Shown: piece after piece, positions 1-11,200 of the stretch | Layout of the letters: each line of letters begins with the position of its first letter | Numbering within the stretch: the first letter of the stretch is position 1 | Origin: Ampullaceana balthica | Taxonomy: Eukaryota > Mollusca > Gastropoda > Lymnaeidae | Direction of reading: 5' to 3' | Length of the DNA stretch: 64,000 nucleotides | Assembly (NCBI GenBank): GCA_944989445.1 | Contig: CALYLW010001385.1 | Span: 1 to 64,000, forward strand | Program-made: the position numbers and the translations under genes | Notes under the pieces: generated by a model | The model's input: the letters and a program-made list of their open reading frames with translations, nothing else | What the model was told of the DNA's origin: nothing | Databases searched by the model: none

Positions 1-675
1 CAGAGGACCGTTCTATTGTCATAGAATGTTGATGCACAGAGGACCGTTTTATCGTCACAGAATATTGATGCACAGAGGACCGTTCTATTGTCTTAGAATG
101 TTGATGCACAGAGGACCGTTCTATCGTCACAGAATGTTGATGCACAGAGGACCGTTCTATCGTCATAGAATATTGATGCACAGAGGACCGTTCTATTGTC
201 TTAGAATGTTGATGCACAGAGGACCGTTCTATCGTCATAGAATATTGATGCACAGAGGACCTTTCTATTGTCATAGAATGTTGATGCACAGAGGACCGTT
301 CTATTGTCATAGAATGTTGATGCACAGAGGACCGTTCTATCGTCACAGAATGTTGATGCACAGAGGACCGTTCTATTGTCTTAGAATATTGATGCACAGA
401 GGACCGTTCTATTGTCTTAGAATGTTGATGCACAGAGGACCGTTCTATCGTCATAGAATATTGATGCACAGAGGACCGTTCTATTGTCATAGAATGTTGA
501 TGCACAGAGGACCGTTCTATCGTCACAGAATGTTGATGCACAGAGGACCGTTTCTATTGTCACAGAATGTTGATGCACAGAGGACCGTTCTATTGTCATA
601 GAATGTTGATGCACAGAGGACCGTTCTATTGTCATAGAATGTTGATGCACAGAGGACCGTTCTATCGTCAAACAA
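1..675. repeat. 36-bp minisatellite, about 18.6 copies
   Basis: Head-to-tail units of 36 bp, recognisable by GATGCACAGAGGACCG followed by TTCTAT and then CATAGAA, CACAGAA or CTTAGAA. The array is cut by the left edge of the window, so its true length is unknown. Because 36 is divisible by 3, open frames run through it on both strands (12-residue repeats); these are array artefacts, not genes. One unit near 548 carries an extra T. Units with CATAGAA can form a 6-bp stem, TTCTAT/ATAGAA, around a 4-base loop whose first base is C or T. Confidence 0.97.
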
Positions 676-1962
676 TAGTGATTCACAGAAGAATTTCTCA
701 CTTCAAATATTTTCATGTTTGTGTAGGAGGCCTTTAAAGCGGCAACTGGCACAGCATAATCCACGTGTAGCAATAACAAAATAACCTCTAAACTCCAGCC
801 TATTATTATGGAAATTTTTCTTAGAGGCTAAACGGTTCAGTGCTCCCGAAACGCAAAAAATACCATTTAAAAACAGAAGAATAACAAAAGAACTGCTCCC
901 ATTCACTTTGTTATCACACCCTCGTTTTTCACAAAACCTTTTTTTTTAAATCCCAGCTACGTGATTTTCCTGAGGTACATTAATGCTTGACCTATTTGAT
1001 CGACAAACATTGGAACCCAGACATTTTTTTTAACAAATATTTGTGTTTGGATGTGTAGCTGAGGTTTCAAATCAGAGCACAATTATATTCTATGTTACTG
1101 TTACCTGCACCGACCGGAAAAAATGTTTCAAGTACAGCATGAAAAGAGTACAAAACCTTACAGACCCTCAAAACAGAAGATATTTTTTTTAAAATAATTA
1201 TTAAAAAAAAGACTACATTCAGGCCCTCCAAGCAGACGATATTAAAATATGACTAAACTCATGCCCCTTAAGCAGACGATATTAAAATGAGTATGACGAC
1301 ATTCAGGCCCTGACAACGGACGATGGTTTGTCTGTAACCTACGTCTACCGCCAACTTCTTCGACATTCAATTAACTTCAATTTCTTTTCCAAAGGGCGCC
1401 GCGTTTGATACCTTGCTGAATTCCCTCCCTTTTCTCGGGTCCAGACGGCTGCTGAAATGCTATTTAAATTCGCTGTCATTAAAAAAAACCGAAACTAATT
1501 AAAAAATAAAAATAACAGACTTTTAAAAAAATCTTCTAGATTTACTTAAAGGCATACATTTATAGAGAAGAACAACAGAATTCCTCCTGCTTCCAAAACC
1601 TCTCACACCCCCCCTCCCAAAACCTCCCACACCCCCCCTCGGGGGGTGTAGGGGTGGAACGGTTGCACGCAGACTTCAATCGCGAGTCATAAAAATTCCT
1701 CCGGGCCCCGTGACCTTGTAACCCTGACCCGTGTCATCTCCAACCCCTCCCTTCCCTCACCAATTCGAAAATGTGCAGGAACCTGTCGTGTCCTTCTCTG
1801 AATGACTGGGTGGGGCGGGGGGTGGGGGTGGGAGGTTTCGCGTTTTCTCAGAGCGCCAATGAATCATGGATATAAAGAGACGAGTGACAATTATCGTTGG
1901 TTTATTTGTGTTTTACATTGACGCAACAACAGTAGGGCCAGGACATCCGTATCAGAGGAATG
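676..1962. other. AT-rich non-coding stretch
   Basis: No gene seen. It holds a degenerate repeat of roughly 48 bp around 1160-1320 (segments like CAGACGATATTAAAAT) and a perfect C/G palindrome at 1629-1649 (ACACCCCCC, 3-base loop, GGGGGGTGT) in a C-rich patch. Confidence 0.6.
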
Positions 1963-1970
1963 CCGTAGGT

Positions 1971-2145
1971 CAGTGCTTCTCAAAGTGGTGGTCCGCGGAC
2001 CGGTGCCGGTCCGTGGTCCATCCGCTGCCGGTCCGCAGATGTTCTAAAAAAAAAGGACAGAAAAAAAAATTGTCAGTGCAGGGAAAATAGTGCAATGGAA
2101 AAAATTCCTACCGGTCCGCCGCGCTAAAAAGTTTGAGAAGCACTG
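1971..2145. mobile_element. hAT-type MITE (175 bp) with 8-bp target duplication
   Basis: A perfect 14-bp terminal inverted repeat, CAGTGCTTCTCAAA at the left and TTTGAGAAGCACTG at the right. It is flanked by CCGTAGGT (1963-1970) and CCGCAGGT (2146-2153), an 8-bp duplication with one mismatch. An 8-bp duplication and CAG...CTG ends are hallmarks of the hAT superfamily. The interior has no coding capacity, so it would need a transposase supplied elsewhere. A short chance open frame overlaps it. Confidence 0.9.
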
Positions 2146-2153
2146 CCGCAGGT

Positions 2154-3029
2154 GACCAGACGGCAATGGTTATCATGACATGTTTTTGGGGCTGGGGGGT
2201 AGGCCGTACCAAAAAACAACCAGCTATAACTCTTGGAAATTGTTTAAAAAGCCACCACACGAACCGGAAAAAAAATTAGTAGCACATCCTGACATACCCT
2301 TGGCACTACCCTGACACAGTGTTACCATGACACCATCCGCACATAGTTTTGGCACAGACTCTAACACGTCACTGACGCAATCCTGACACATCAGTGGTGC
2401 CACGTTAGCACGACCCTGGTATAGTTAGTTACGGCACACCGTGACACGCCGCTTACACTTACACACACACACACACACACACACCCGAAGAACAGCCTTG
2501 ACACAGTCGTAACCCAAGCTCGCTTATTTATGCGTTTTGAAAAGCAAAAAAATGTTGATGATCCCTAACTCTATCCCATTTCCGGTAGAGCTGATTTCTG
2601 TAGACCCCTCCATCACCTTTTCAAATAAACCTTTCAATTTTTATAAGTTCACTATTTATTTATTTTTTTTTAAATATGGATCGCTCATCAATTTGCACTG
2701 ACAGGGAGAAAAAGATTTTAATCCCCTAACTAATAACTTCCCTGTACTTCCTACTAATCCCCGGGAAACGGCTTTCTCTATGGGCATTCAGCTCTTCTGC
2801 ATTGAAAAGCTAAAATAGTCGCGGGCAACACAGTGGCTTTCAAATTTGAAATGAATCAACAACAAGGAACTCTCCCTTAGTTATTCAGGGCGAATGAGTC
2901 AAGGGATCAATCACGTGTTGTTTTTTTTTATATTATTTTTATATATATTTTTTTTAAACCAGAAATTAATTTAATTTTTCAAAAAAGTCTTTTGATCGTA
3001 CTGCCAAGAAAATTCTGAATCGAGGACGT
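2154..3029. other. non-coding stretch with a short (AC)n run
   Basis: No gene or recognisable element. An (AC)n microsatellite lies at about 2459-2484; the rest is AT-rich with homopolymer tracts. Confidence 0.55.
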
Positions 3030-3283
3030 ATGGATGGATATCTGGGGGGGGACAGGATGAATGAACCCATCCTAATACAGGCGCCGCCTCTGGTCATTGG
3101 ATATCTGGGGGCAGGATGAATGAACCCATCCTAATTACAGGCGCCGCCTCTGGTCATTGGATATCTGGGGGCAGGATGAATGAACTCCTCCTAAAACAGG
3201 CGCCGCCTCTGCGCAGTGGATATCTCGATATAGAATTTAAAAAAACCCGTCGAAATACAGGCGCCGCCTCAGTGCAGTGGATA
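3030..3283. repeat. 60-bp tandem repeat, about 4 units
   Basis: Units share GGATATCTGGGGGCAG, GAATGAACCCATCC and CAGGCGCCGCCTCTG. The last unit is interrupted by the element at 3293-4275 and resumes at 4285, where AGAATGAACCTACG and TGGCGCCGCCCCTG appear in the expected order. The array therefore predates the insertion. Confidence 0.85.
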
Positions 3284-3292
3284 TTCGAGGAC

Positions 3293-4275
3293 GGTGACCC
3301 GTAAAAAGGCCCTGACAAAACGGCCCTGACAAAACGGCCCGATATAACGGCCCTGACAAAACGGCCCGACATAACGGCCCCGGTCAACACGGCTTCGGTC
3401 AAAACGGCCCCAGACAAATTTCTTACCTTTTTTACCAAAAAATTTACATTCTATGCATTTCTAGCTTTTTTCAACTTTTTCACCTTTAAATAAAAAAAAC
3501 CCTTAAAAAAACCAAGTTTGTGACTAAAAATCCTAAAAGATTGTTCATTATAATACGAAGCGCAAGACAATCCAAAAATACAAAATTGTAGTTATGTCTC
3601 GTAAAACATGTTTAATATAATGCGCACCATCAGGAATATGTTTATAAATATGTTTTTTTTTATTGTCAATAAAATACGCACCGAATCGCGCAACAGGAAA
3701 GTATTAAAAAGGTCGTTCAATATAATACGCACCGCGACACTCTAGCACAAAAACATGATACATAGAGATAAATAAAATAATCTAAATTTAATAATTTAAT
3801 TACAGTACATGCAATCCATCTGAAATTTTATAAATCGTTTTTATCATCGGCACGAGTCTGCCTGCAAAATTTCAGCTCGCTAGCTTACGAGGAAGTGGGT
3901 TAAAAATCGATCCAAAGTTTTTTCGGCACCGCCCACCTGCCTCAAGCAAGCTAGCAGACCTCACGAGTTAATATAAAGGATTTTTAAAAAGTGGTAAAAT
4001 TGTAAACATATTTCTTGTGATGTTATTATATTATTTCTTGTCAACAAACAACCGTCACTTGGTACCATACCGAGTAAAGGCTATTAAATTCATTCTTGTG
4101 ATGTCATTATTTTTTGTTTCTTGTAAGCTAAACCTGACACTGCATCGGTGAGTAAAAATACGAATATAGTATTTGATTGTATTTTTTTACTAATAGTCCA
4201 TCTATTAGTCCAGGGCCGTTGTGTCGGCGCCGTTATGTCGGAGCCCATTTGTCGGGGCCGTTCGGTCGGTGAACC
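3293..4275. mobile_element. 983-bp DNA transposon with repetitive TIRs, possibly Mutator-like
   Basis: The left end starts GGTGACCCGTAAAAAGGCC and continues into about eight 14-bp units like CGGCCCTGACAAAA. The right end is the inverted counterpart, with GGCGCCGTTATGTCGG and GGTCGGTGAACC. It is flanked by TTCGAGGAC (3284-3292) and TTCAAGGAC (4276-4284), a 9-bp duplication with one mismatch. Taking the element out restores the interrupted 60-bp unit. A 9-bp duplication is typical of Mutator-like elements, but no transposase is present, so the superfamily is inferred. A copy of another repeat family fills 3491-3990. Confidence 0.75.
3491..3990 (-). repeat. unnamed dispersed repeat, copy 1
   Basis: Reverse-orientation member of a five-copy family (others at 21.8, 26.5, 39.1 and 40.1 kb). 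Shared features: subterminal inverted AAATCC(C)TTATAT blocks, several copies of a motif like GTGCGTATTATATTGAA, and the paired words TGAAATTTTG and CAAAATTTCA about 50 bp apart. It lies inside the 983-bp element, either as a nested insertion or as part of its body. Confidence 0.8.
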
Positions 4276-4284
4276 TTCAAGGAC

Positions 4285-4345
4285 AGTAAGAATGAACCTA
4301 CGTTACATCTGGCGCCGCCCCTGTGTAGACATGTCGTAAGGGAGA
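4285..4345. repeat. right-hand remnant of the interrupted 60-bp repeat
   Basis: Continues the unit broken by the 983-bp element: AGAATGAACCTACG then TGGCGCCGCCCCTG. Confidence 0.7.
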
Positions 4346-4950
4346 ACACACCAGTTCTTCCAAACCAATAAATCTTGTAACCAATGCAGTAAAAATTCGC
4401 TAGCCGTTTTCCCAAAATCAAAGTACTCTCGGCGATCCGCAGAAATAGAATGGGTTTGGAAATTTCCATATTTCTATTTCCTCCATAAATTCACATTTTT
4501 TTTCCTCCTCTACTAAACGCCCAATCTGCTCTTACATTTTGGTCTTCGTTCTTTTTCTACCGGCGTGTGACCGATATTTAAATAGAATTTGAGAACACTT
4601 GCAGCTAGATAAAAGTTGAGTCGACCATTTCGCATCGATATTTTATCACGAATAATATAATCATTCTCAAAGTAGGCGCATTTTGTCTTAATGCAACGTC
4701 CGATAGGTGCGCAGAGTATAAAAACATAATTACATTGTGTATTTATCACTGAAAAGTCTTATAATAACTTGCGTTACATGATTGACGGTCGGCCGAGCTT
4801 CGTCGAGTCATCTTTGTATCAGATAGAAATGTCCCGCCTCACCGCCCGTCCGCCATTATCTGTCGGATCAGTTCTCTAACGGTCGTAAGAATGTCTACTC
4901 CCACGCACTGTACGCACATCCATTTAGATGTCCTCATTACTTCTTGTACA
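4346..4950. other. non-coding, nothing recognised
   Basis: Only short chance open frames; no terminal repeats or tandem structure found. Confidence 0.5.
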
Positions 4951-4959
4951 TCCTCCTTG

Positions 4960-5228
4960 ATTGGGACCTCTCTCTCTCTCTCTCCCCTTTCAGTCTCTCG
5001 GGTTGTTCTCCACCCCTGTCTTTCGTTCCCTTCTCTCTCTCTCTCTCTCTCTTACTCTTTTTCTCTACCCTTTTCATTCTCTCTCCCTAATCTTTTTTTT
5101 CTCTCTCTCTCTCTTTCACTCTCCCCACTTCCTTTGCAATCCAATTTTTTTTCTCCTATTCTCTTTACCCCCTCCTTTTTTTCTTAATCTTCCCCATTAC
5201 TTCCCATTTCATCCTCTCCCTCCCCCCC

Positions 5229-5268
<40 letters not shown>

Positions 5269-5275
5269 AACAGTC
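4960..5275. repeat. CT-rich low-complexity tract
   Basis: Polypyrimidine strand with several (CT)n runs. Overlapping Ser/Leu/Phe-rich frames are composition artefacts. Confidence 0.9.
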
Positions 5276-5835
5276 CCCATGCCCATGCATTCATACCAAC
5301 CGTTGCACCGCTTTCCTGGAAGACCCACTTGACGTAATTTCTTTACCATCGCGTTCACCGCGCTACCTTAAAAGAAAGCTGACCCGGTTTTCACGGGGAA
5401 ACAGTTGCATGTCTTTCATGCGTGTAAATTTTGTAAGCTTTCCAAAAACGATAAATGTTCATTTAAAAGAGTACACCGGGTGCGTGGAAGCCCCTCCCCC
5501 CCGCTCACACTTCAAGCGTGTGTGTATTTTGTATGCATGAAATTATTTTTTTCCCCGCAGGCCGATCCCCCGCTCCGCTTAAAACACTTAACACACATTA
5601 CTGTCAACAACACTCTTTAAAATGTTAGACAAAGAAAGTATAACGTCTAGTTGTTTAGACTCGACACCAAGAAATCTGTTCAATATATTTCCTTAAATGG
5701 AAAAAAAGAAATGTGTTCAGTAATAGTCGAAAGAATTGAACAAAAAGACTCATTATCCTATTAACGAATCATAAGTGTTTGTCATGTTGGTAAGTATATA
5801 TATATAGAATGTTGTATAAAGTAAATGAGTTCTGG
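5276..5835. other. non-coding, nothing recognised
   Basis: No gene-like frame. A short (TA)n run lies near 5800. Confidence 0.5.
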
Positions 5836-6011
5836 CAGAGGCGTCGCTGGGGTTGGTGTCACCCCGTGCGGTAAACTCACGGTGTCATCATCCCCTCATG
5901 GCTTGCCAAGTAGAGCTCCTCCGATCCTGCCAATGACGAATAACGGGAACATACAGATTTTTTACATTGTTGTATCACCCGTTGTATAGATATTCCCCGG
6001 TGACGCCTCTG
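5836..6011 (-). mobile_element. hAT-type MITE, CAGAGGCGTC family, copy 1
   Basis: Ends CAGAGGCGTCGCTGGG and CCCCGGTGACGCCTCTG form an inverted repeat. Related copies sit at 32583 and 61220; the shared interior words (GTTCCCGT in one orientation, ACGGGAAC here) show that this copy is inverted relative to them. The flanks AGTTCTGG and AGTTCAAA match at only 5 of 8 bases, which suggests an old insertion. Confidence 0.75.
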
Positions 6012-6964
6012 AGTTCAAAGAACATGTGCGGGATGTGAAAAGGTTTAATAGCATGGCGCGAAGTTGATTCTGTCCCATCGGGAATTCCCCTTAGACACCA
6101 CTTACACACACTGTCAGTCACAAGATGTTTGCACCGCGTATTTTTTGTTCACCAAGAGTGTTAAAAAGGAATTCAGGGAATGTCTATCCATCCATTTATT
6201 TTTTAGCACAATATGTGTTATACAAATGCACCTGATCTTGAGATTTCCGCATTCTCTTTGAGTATGTTAGCAAGTGAGAACATTCTTTTTATCATTCGTT
6301 GAAAACGAAAACTGGTGTGTCATAGGGCTTGTCATTTCTATAACCGGAAAACGTAATAACACAATTACTAATGTTCTATTTTTCTTATTACATTATAGCG
6401 GAACAATGTTTTGAAGCATAAATACAGACGAATCAATAAGTTCTCTAAATTGTTAGCATAGTAAAAAAATTACGCAACAAGTCCAATAAGCTGTCTTAAA
6501 GTAACGAAAAATTAACAGATATCTGATAACATAATTTGTTCTCAATATACCTACATTTACGTATTGACTCGCATCTTTTATAAAAAGTTTTATGAAGTTC
6601 GCTCCCAAAAAAGAACCCCAATATTTCTATTTATAGGTTTCCGCCATATTATGACAAGGCCTATTGCGGATATATATATTTTTAATAGAGATATCCGGAG
6701 TATTCAGTTGGACAAATTTCATTAAGATCTTAATAAAACATCCGGGTACTCTGTGAGTACTTAACTCAAAAGATCAGCATACAATAACACTACATCAATA
6801 CTCTGCATTAAACAGTATTTTAAACCCACCAAAAGATCTCTCTTAATTCTGCGTTAATTTGAGTGCTCGTAGAGTCTAGCTAGAGGACTTGTCAGGAACA
6901 TAAAAACTTGATTACATCTTTATTATTGTACTAAAATTTCTATTAAGACTCATACGGGCACTTT
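6012..6964. other. AT-rich non-coding stretch
   Basis: No element ends, tandem array or gene recognised. Confidence 0.5.
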
Positions 6965-7830
6965 TAACAACATTCCAGTGGCCCCTTCTACCAACATTTC
7001 GGTGGCCCCCTTCTACCATTATTCCAGTGGCTTCTTTTACCAAAATTTTAGTGTCTCCTTCTACAAACATTCCAGTGTCTCCTTCTACCATATATTCCAG
7101 TGGCTTCTTTTACCAACATTTAAGTGGCTCCTTCTACCAACATTCCAGTAGCCTCTTTTACTAACATGTTGATCCTACATGTGGAAGAAAATCAGAAGCC
7201 CCGAGCCTAGTGCTCTTCATGGGTCTTCCTGGAAGACCCTCCCAGCTATCTGGCCCCCTCCCCCAGAAAAGGGCGTTGACAGCTGGGAACACCCACGGAG
7301 CGGTCGCTTCTGAAGCGGCCACCTGGGCATCTAAGACAGAAAGTCGAGGATGCCTCCCACTAAGTTGACCTCACAAGGAGGGGTGGAATTGCCTTACTAC
7401 GACCCGCTACCACTTCGGCGCCACCCCGGCAAAGCATACGAGTCTCAATGGTTAGGATCGCCGCAATGCGGGGGATCATCAATGACCTACCTAGGGTGCA
7501 ACCCCCACTGGAAGGTTTCCTCAGAGCTGGCGTCCGCTGCGTTCTTCGCGGTACATTTTGCTAATCCGTGCTGGCGCTCCTGGCCCTAAACCGGCACCGC
7601 TCAATGGCGTTGCTAGTAACATGTCATTGGCCCCCTTCTACCATTATTCCAGTGGTTGCTTCTACCAACATTCCAGTGGCCCGTTCTACCAACATTCAAG
7701 TGGCCCAATCTACCAACATTCAAGTGGCCCAATCTACCAACATTCCAGTGGCTGCTTTTACCAACATTCTAGTGGCCCTTTTTACCACCATTCCAGTGGC
7801 CCCTTTATTCCAACATTCCTGTGTGGCCGT
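6965..7830. repeat. 24-bp minisatellite, interrupted
   Basis: Degenerate 24-bp units such as ATTCCAGTGG followed by CCCCTTCTACCA, at 6965-7161 and again at 7622-7830. The two halves are the same array, split by the 447-bp insertion at 7170-7616. Overlapping frames in the right half are artefacts. Confidence 0.9.
7170..7616. mobile_element. GC-rich 447-bp insertion with 8-bp flanking duplication
   Basis: Splits the 24-bp array and is flanked by TAACATGT at 7162-7169 and 7617-7624. Its base composition is clearly richer in GC than its surroundings. A segment at about 7296-7350 (CTTCTGAAGCGG, CACCTGGGCATC, GTCGAGGA) aligns with 35813-35870 (CCTCTGATAGGG, CGCCTGGGCACC, GTCGAGAG), so it belongs to a repeated family. 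No terminal inverted repeat or coding sequence was identified, so its class is unknown. Confidence 0.6.
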
Positions 7831-7879
7831 GTGTAATTTTGTCAGCAAAAATTCCCAACATTTGACTTCAGTCTGACCA

Positions 7880-8382
7880 ATGAAAAAAAAACTAGTGTTA
7901 ACATGTAAATATTAGGCAATGGTATTTTTTTTTCATACCCCCACCTGGTTATTTGATCTGCACAATGCCTAGGCGGCCTAGCCGAAGCCTAATGTCTGAA
8001 ATACGAATCGTGTGCTTTTAAAAAGACTTAACGACCCGTGTACATGTGTTTGTGTCTCTTTCATGGTCCGAAGTTCGCGGCGCCCTGTCATCAACTTATT
8101 GATTCACGCAATGAAAGCTTTTGTCCTCTACACACGTAAACGTGAATCGTTATACGGTGCAACATTCACTCACACGCACACAAACACATTTGTACACAAG
8201 AACACTTACACAAACACACACACACAGACGCGTAGACACCTACCGTTTAAAGGCAGTTTTGACAATGCCATGGTAAGCATCGCTAGAGGAAACATTGAAT
8301 TTTGAGTTCTCTTTAACCTACCGACCCACCCCGCCCCCCTTTTTGCCTTAAGTACACATTTGGATTGAGCATCGACCTAAGA
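7880..8382. other. non-coding with CA-rich patch
   Basis: A degenerate ACACAC-rich patch around 8165-8230. No gene recognised. Confidence 0.5.
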
Positions 8383-8594
8383 CAGTGATGGCGGACATAT
8401 TGCACGCGTGCCACATTCGGCACGCCGAACCTCATCAGCCGGCACGCGACTAAAATAATATTTCCTTCCACAACCAGTTAAGCCAAACCCAATATTTTCG
8501 GGTTTCGTTGGAGTGTTGGCGCTTTGCTATTAATAAGTGAGGTTTGATTTGAATTTTGGGCGCGCGGGCCCCGAAAAAAGGTTCGCCACCACTG
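8383..8594. mobile_element. hAT MITE of the CAGTGRTGGCG type (Charlie/OC1-like)
   Basis: Ends CAGTGATGGCG and CGCCACCACTG, with flanking ACCTAAGA (8375-8382) and ACCTGAGA (8595-8602), 7 of 8 bases matching. Read on the minus strand, it runs from CAGTGGTGGCGAACC through CACTTATT to GCAAAGCGCCAACAC. From memory this resembles the OposCharlie1/OC1 group of hAT elements, known for horizontal transfer between animal phyla; the family name is my recollection, not a search result. Non-autonomous. Confidence 0.85.
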
Positions 8595-8695
8595 ACCTGA
8601 GAGAACGGTGTACATCGCAGACCACTCTCCCAACCATTCGTCTCATTCATAAGCACGGGTTGCCCTCAACACAATACGCCTTTGGTTAGCTTTGA

Positions 8696-8920
8696 GCCGT
8701 ATTAACATTTTATTTCGTTTATGTTCTTATAACAGTTGGTTTACTTTAAACCGTATTAACGTTTTATTGTGTTTATGTTCTTATAACAGTTGGTATTACT
8801 TTAAACTGTATTAACATTTTATTGTGTTTATGTTCTTATAACAGTTGGTTTATTTGAAACCGTAACAACATTTTATTGTGTTTATGTTCTTATAACAGTT
8901 GGTATTACTTTAAGCCATAC
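8696..8920. repeat. 55-bp tandem repeat, 4 copies
   Basis: Units contain GTATTAAC, TTTTATTGTG and TATGTTCTTATAACAGTT. It ends immediately before the hAT copy at 8937. Confidence 0.9.
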
Positions 8921-9124
8921 AATAATTATATTTGCAATATGGCCGTTGACGATTAATTTAAATTTAATCGTTAACTTTTATAAAATACCGATTAATTAAT
9001 CGTTAATTTCGATTAAAGCCAAAAATTAAAATTGATGGTGTCATAAGTAACATTTATTAAAATACTTGTCGAAAATCGAAATGACACTGGAATGTCTTCT
9101 TTATAATACATCTTTTAACAAAAA

Positions 9125-9220
9125 AAAACGCAAACAGACAAGTGTATTGACATCATTTGGTTCAAGTTGATGAGCGCGTCTTATTGACAATATAACCAGC
9201 CGAGCTGAACAATCGTTCAC
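9125..9220 (-). pseudogene. hAT transposase C-terminal fragment
   Basis: On the minus strand the sequence reads ERLFSSAGYIVNKTRSS and, after a one-base shift, LEPNDVNTLVCL. This is the conserved C-terminal dimerisation region of hAT transposases. The frameshift and the lack of any further domain show it is dead. Confidence 0.85.
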
Positions 9221-9313
9221 ATAGCCTTAGATTGTCCCAGCTGAAGTTTCCGATACTGTAGTGGATGTTTGGTTCACATGTGATATGTAAGCGAAGTGTT
9301 AGTACCATGGTAG

Positions 9314-9482
9314 CAATGTTCCCTTTATTTGACCGACGCCACGCAGGAGTTTAGAATCACCGCGCAGCAAATTTTGTAAAATATTGCACTAAAAAATGGA
9401 CGTTGTGCAGCTTTACACACCAGTTGTTTTTTTTTAAACTTTTCACATGGACCGACGAAGCTTAGACATAGAGAGAAGATTG
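9314..9482. mobile_element. MITE of the AATGTTCCCT family, copy a
   Basis: Starts CAATGTTCCCTTTA and carries the family body CCGCGCAGCAAATTTTG and CACATGGACCGACG. The right end is decayed. It is nested within the hAT at 8937-9738, hence younger than that element. Confidence 0.7.
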
Positions 9483-9746
9483 CATGTCGGCAAACGATTT
9501 CTCTCAATGGACTCAATAACCTTTATCAACATTTTGAACATTCACGTCAGTCAATAGTATAAAACCAAAATGTTCGTGTAATCGTCCGGAAATTAGTTTA
9601 TTTTTATCGGCCGAAATATTTTTACTTTTTGACTTCCAGTACATTTATAAGTGTCGAGTCGATTAATCGTTAAACAAATTTAATTGTTAAAATTTTTAAC
9701 GATCAATCGAGAAATTAATCGTTAATTTCCGCAGCCCTAATTTGCA

Positions 9747-11019
9747 AAAAAATCCATATCGACATTGTGTCCATTTTAAGTCTTACCAACATTTTTTAAA
9801 ATCTTCACGCCATATCAACTATTTATTTGCTGTAAGCAATGACTACAACTAATTTGCTTAAAGTCACGCGGATATTTCTTTTGAATTGATAAAGGCTGAC
9901 TAACGTGCGTTTGCTTTAAATCTTACCAACAATTTATTCGCGTTAAGCCCTACCAATAGCTTTTGTGTTTGCGTAGCTCACGGAACTACAATCATATTGC
10001 CATAATCATTCCACTCCCACGCTCAACAATCGCTCCGATATTCCTTTTAGACTTACTTGCTCAATAGTCATTTGTAGGACAGCGTGGTAGCACGCAGTAG
10101 CAAGAATGGGGAACATGCGATTAAAACCGCCTACAAGTAACTTGATATTCCTAAAATTACCCTTTGTACAGAAGGCTCCGCGGTAGACAACAGGCTCGCC
10201 TCCTATTCTTCCGTTAACAAAAAAAAATTCACTATAGTGCGTAATAATAGGTGCCGGCAAGCCCTTAAAAATGTTGTAAGAAATGTAACGATTTTAATAT
10301 AGGTTTAGTTATTTTTATCTAAGGGAGTTGACAATCCTGGTTTATATTTACCCTCTGTACCCTTAACACATGGATAGATAATCACACGCTCACGCTGAGA
10401 TAGACAAATTAAATACTTTCTCACGTTTTTTTTTCGGTGTTGCAATTCTCAAATGGGTGTTTACCCTGATGATGCCCTACAAAAAAGGATGGATCGCGTT
10501 CATTACAAAAGCGGTCAGTGCAATGTAAGAATCTATATATAATATATAATTCACCAGAAATTAGGACAAGCACAAGACGTGTGCCAATAAGCATGACGAA
10601 TGACCCTCGCAAGGGTCGACAAATCACTTTATGGTTGGCAAGCGAGGGTGGTGCAGGTTGGGGGGGGGCAGGTAACAACAACCGCAGTGAGCATGTCTCG
10701 AGACCAACAATGCTTCGGCGGTTCCCTCCCCCGCGACGTTCACTTGTGTTGTTTTCATTTCGTCGTGCTACTGTTTGTGTCCGTTCTTTTCTCCCGTTCT
10801 AAGACTAGGAGCTAGTCTGCGGCGTTTGCTACACCGCGGGTCGTATCTAGTTAATTACGTAATTGATTAATTTAGTCAAGACTTTTCGAGAGCGGTCACT
10901 GATTTCAGTTCGGGCATAGAAGATACAATATTTATAAACATGAACTTGATTTAACCTGTGCTTGTGGCAAGCGTGACGAGGTTCAGGGACAGTCACCATT
11001 GAGGCACAATACAGGGCTG
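9747..11019. other. non-coding, nothing recognised
   Basis: Short frames exist on both strands without recognisable domains. A G-run lies near 10660. Confidence 0.5.
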
Positions 11020-11200
11020 GCGTTCCCTTCACGCTGAGCGGCTGCGCGGCCGCGCAAATATCTGACCGACGCCTCGCAGCAGTTTTGAGATGCCGCGCAG
11101 AAAATTATGATAATATAATGTATATGGGTGCTGTTCAACTTTGCCTGCACACGAGTTTGTTAATTTGCACACGGACCAATGAGTCTTACAGGGAACATTG
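11020..11200. mobile_element. MITE of the AATGTTCCCT family, copy b
   Basis: Left GCGTTCCCTTCACG, right CTTACAGGGAACATTG. The interior has the palindrome CTGCGCGGCCGCGCA and the words TCTGACCGACGCC and GCACACGGACCAA, shared with copies at 9.3, 35.1 and 52.4 kb. Confidence 0.8.

Larger units (their letters stand above)
8937..9738 (-). mobile_element. degraded hAT element with transposase remnant
   Basis: The right end reads, in reverse, AGGGCTGCGGAAATTAACG, a common hAT terminus. The left end is a decayed counterpart rich in CGATTAAT words. Flanks TATTTGCA (8929-8936) and AATTTGCA (9739-9746) match at 7 of 8 bases. It contains a piece of transposase C-terminus on the minus strand and a younger MITE at 9314. 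Confidence 0.75.

Noticed and set aside
26..601. 191-residue repeat protein (MLMHRGPFY repeats)
   Set aside because: Pure by-product of a 36-bp array; open on both strands, no flanking gene structure.
10006..10260. 84-residue minus-strand frame
   Set aside because: No domain, no splice context, length expected by chance.
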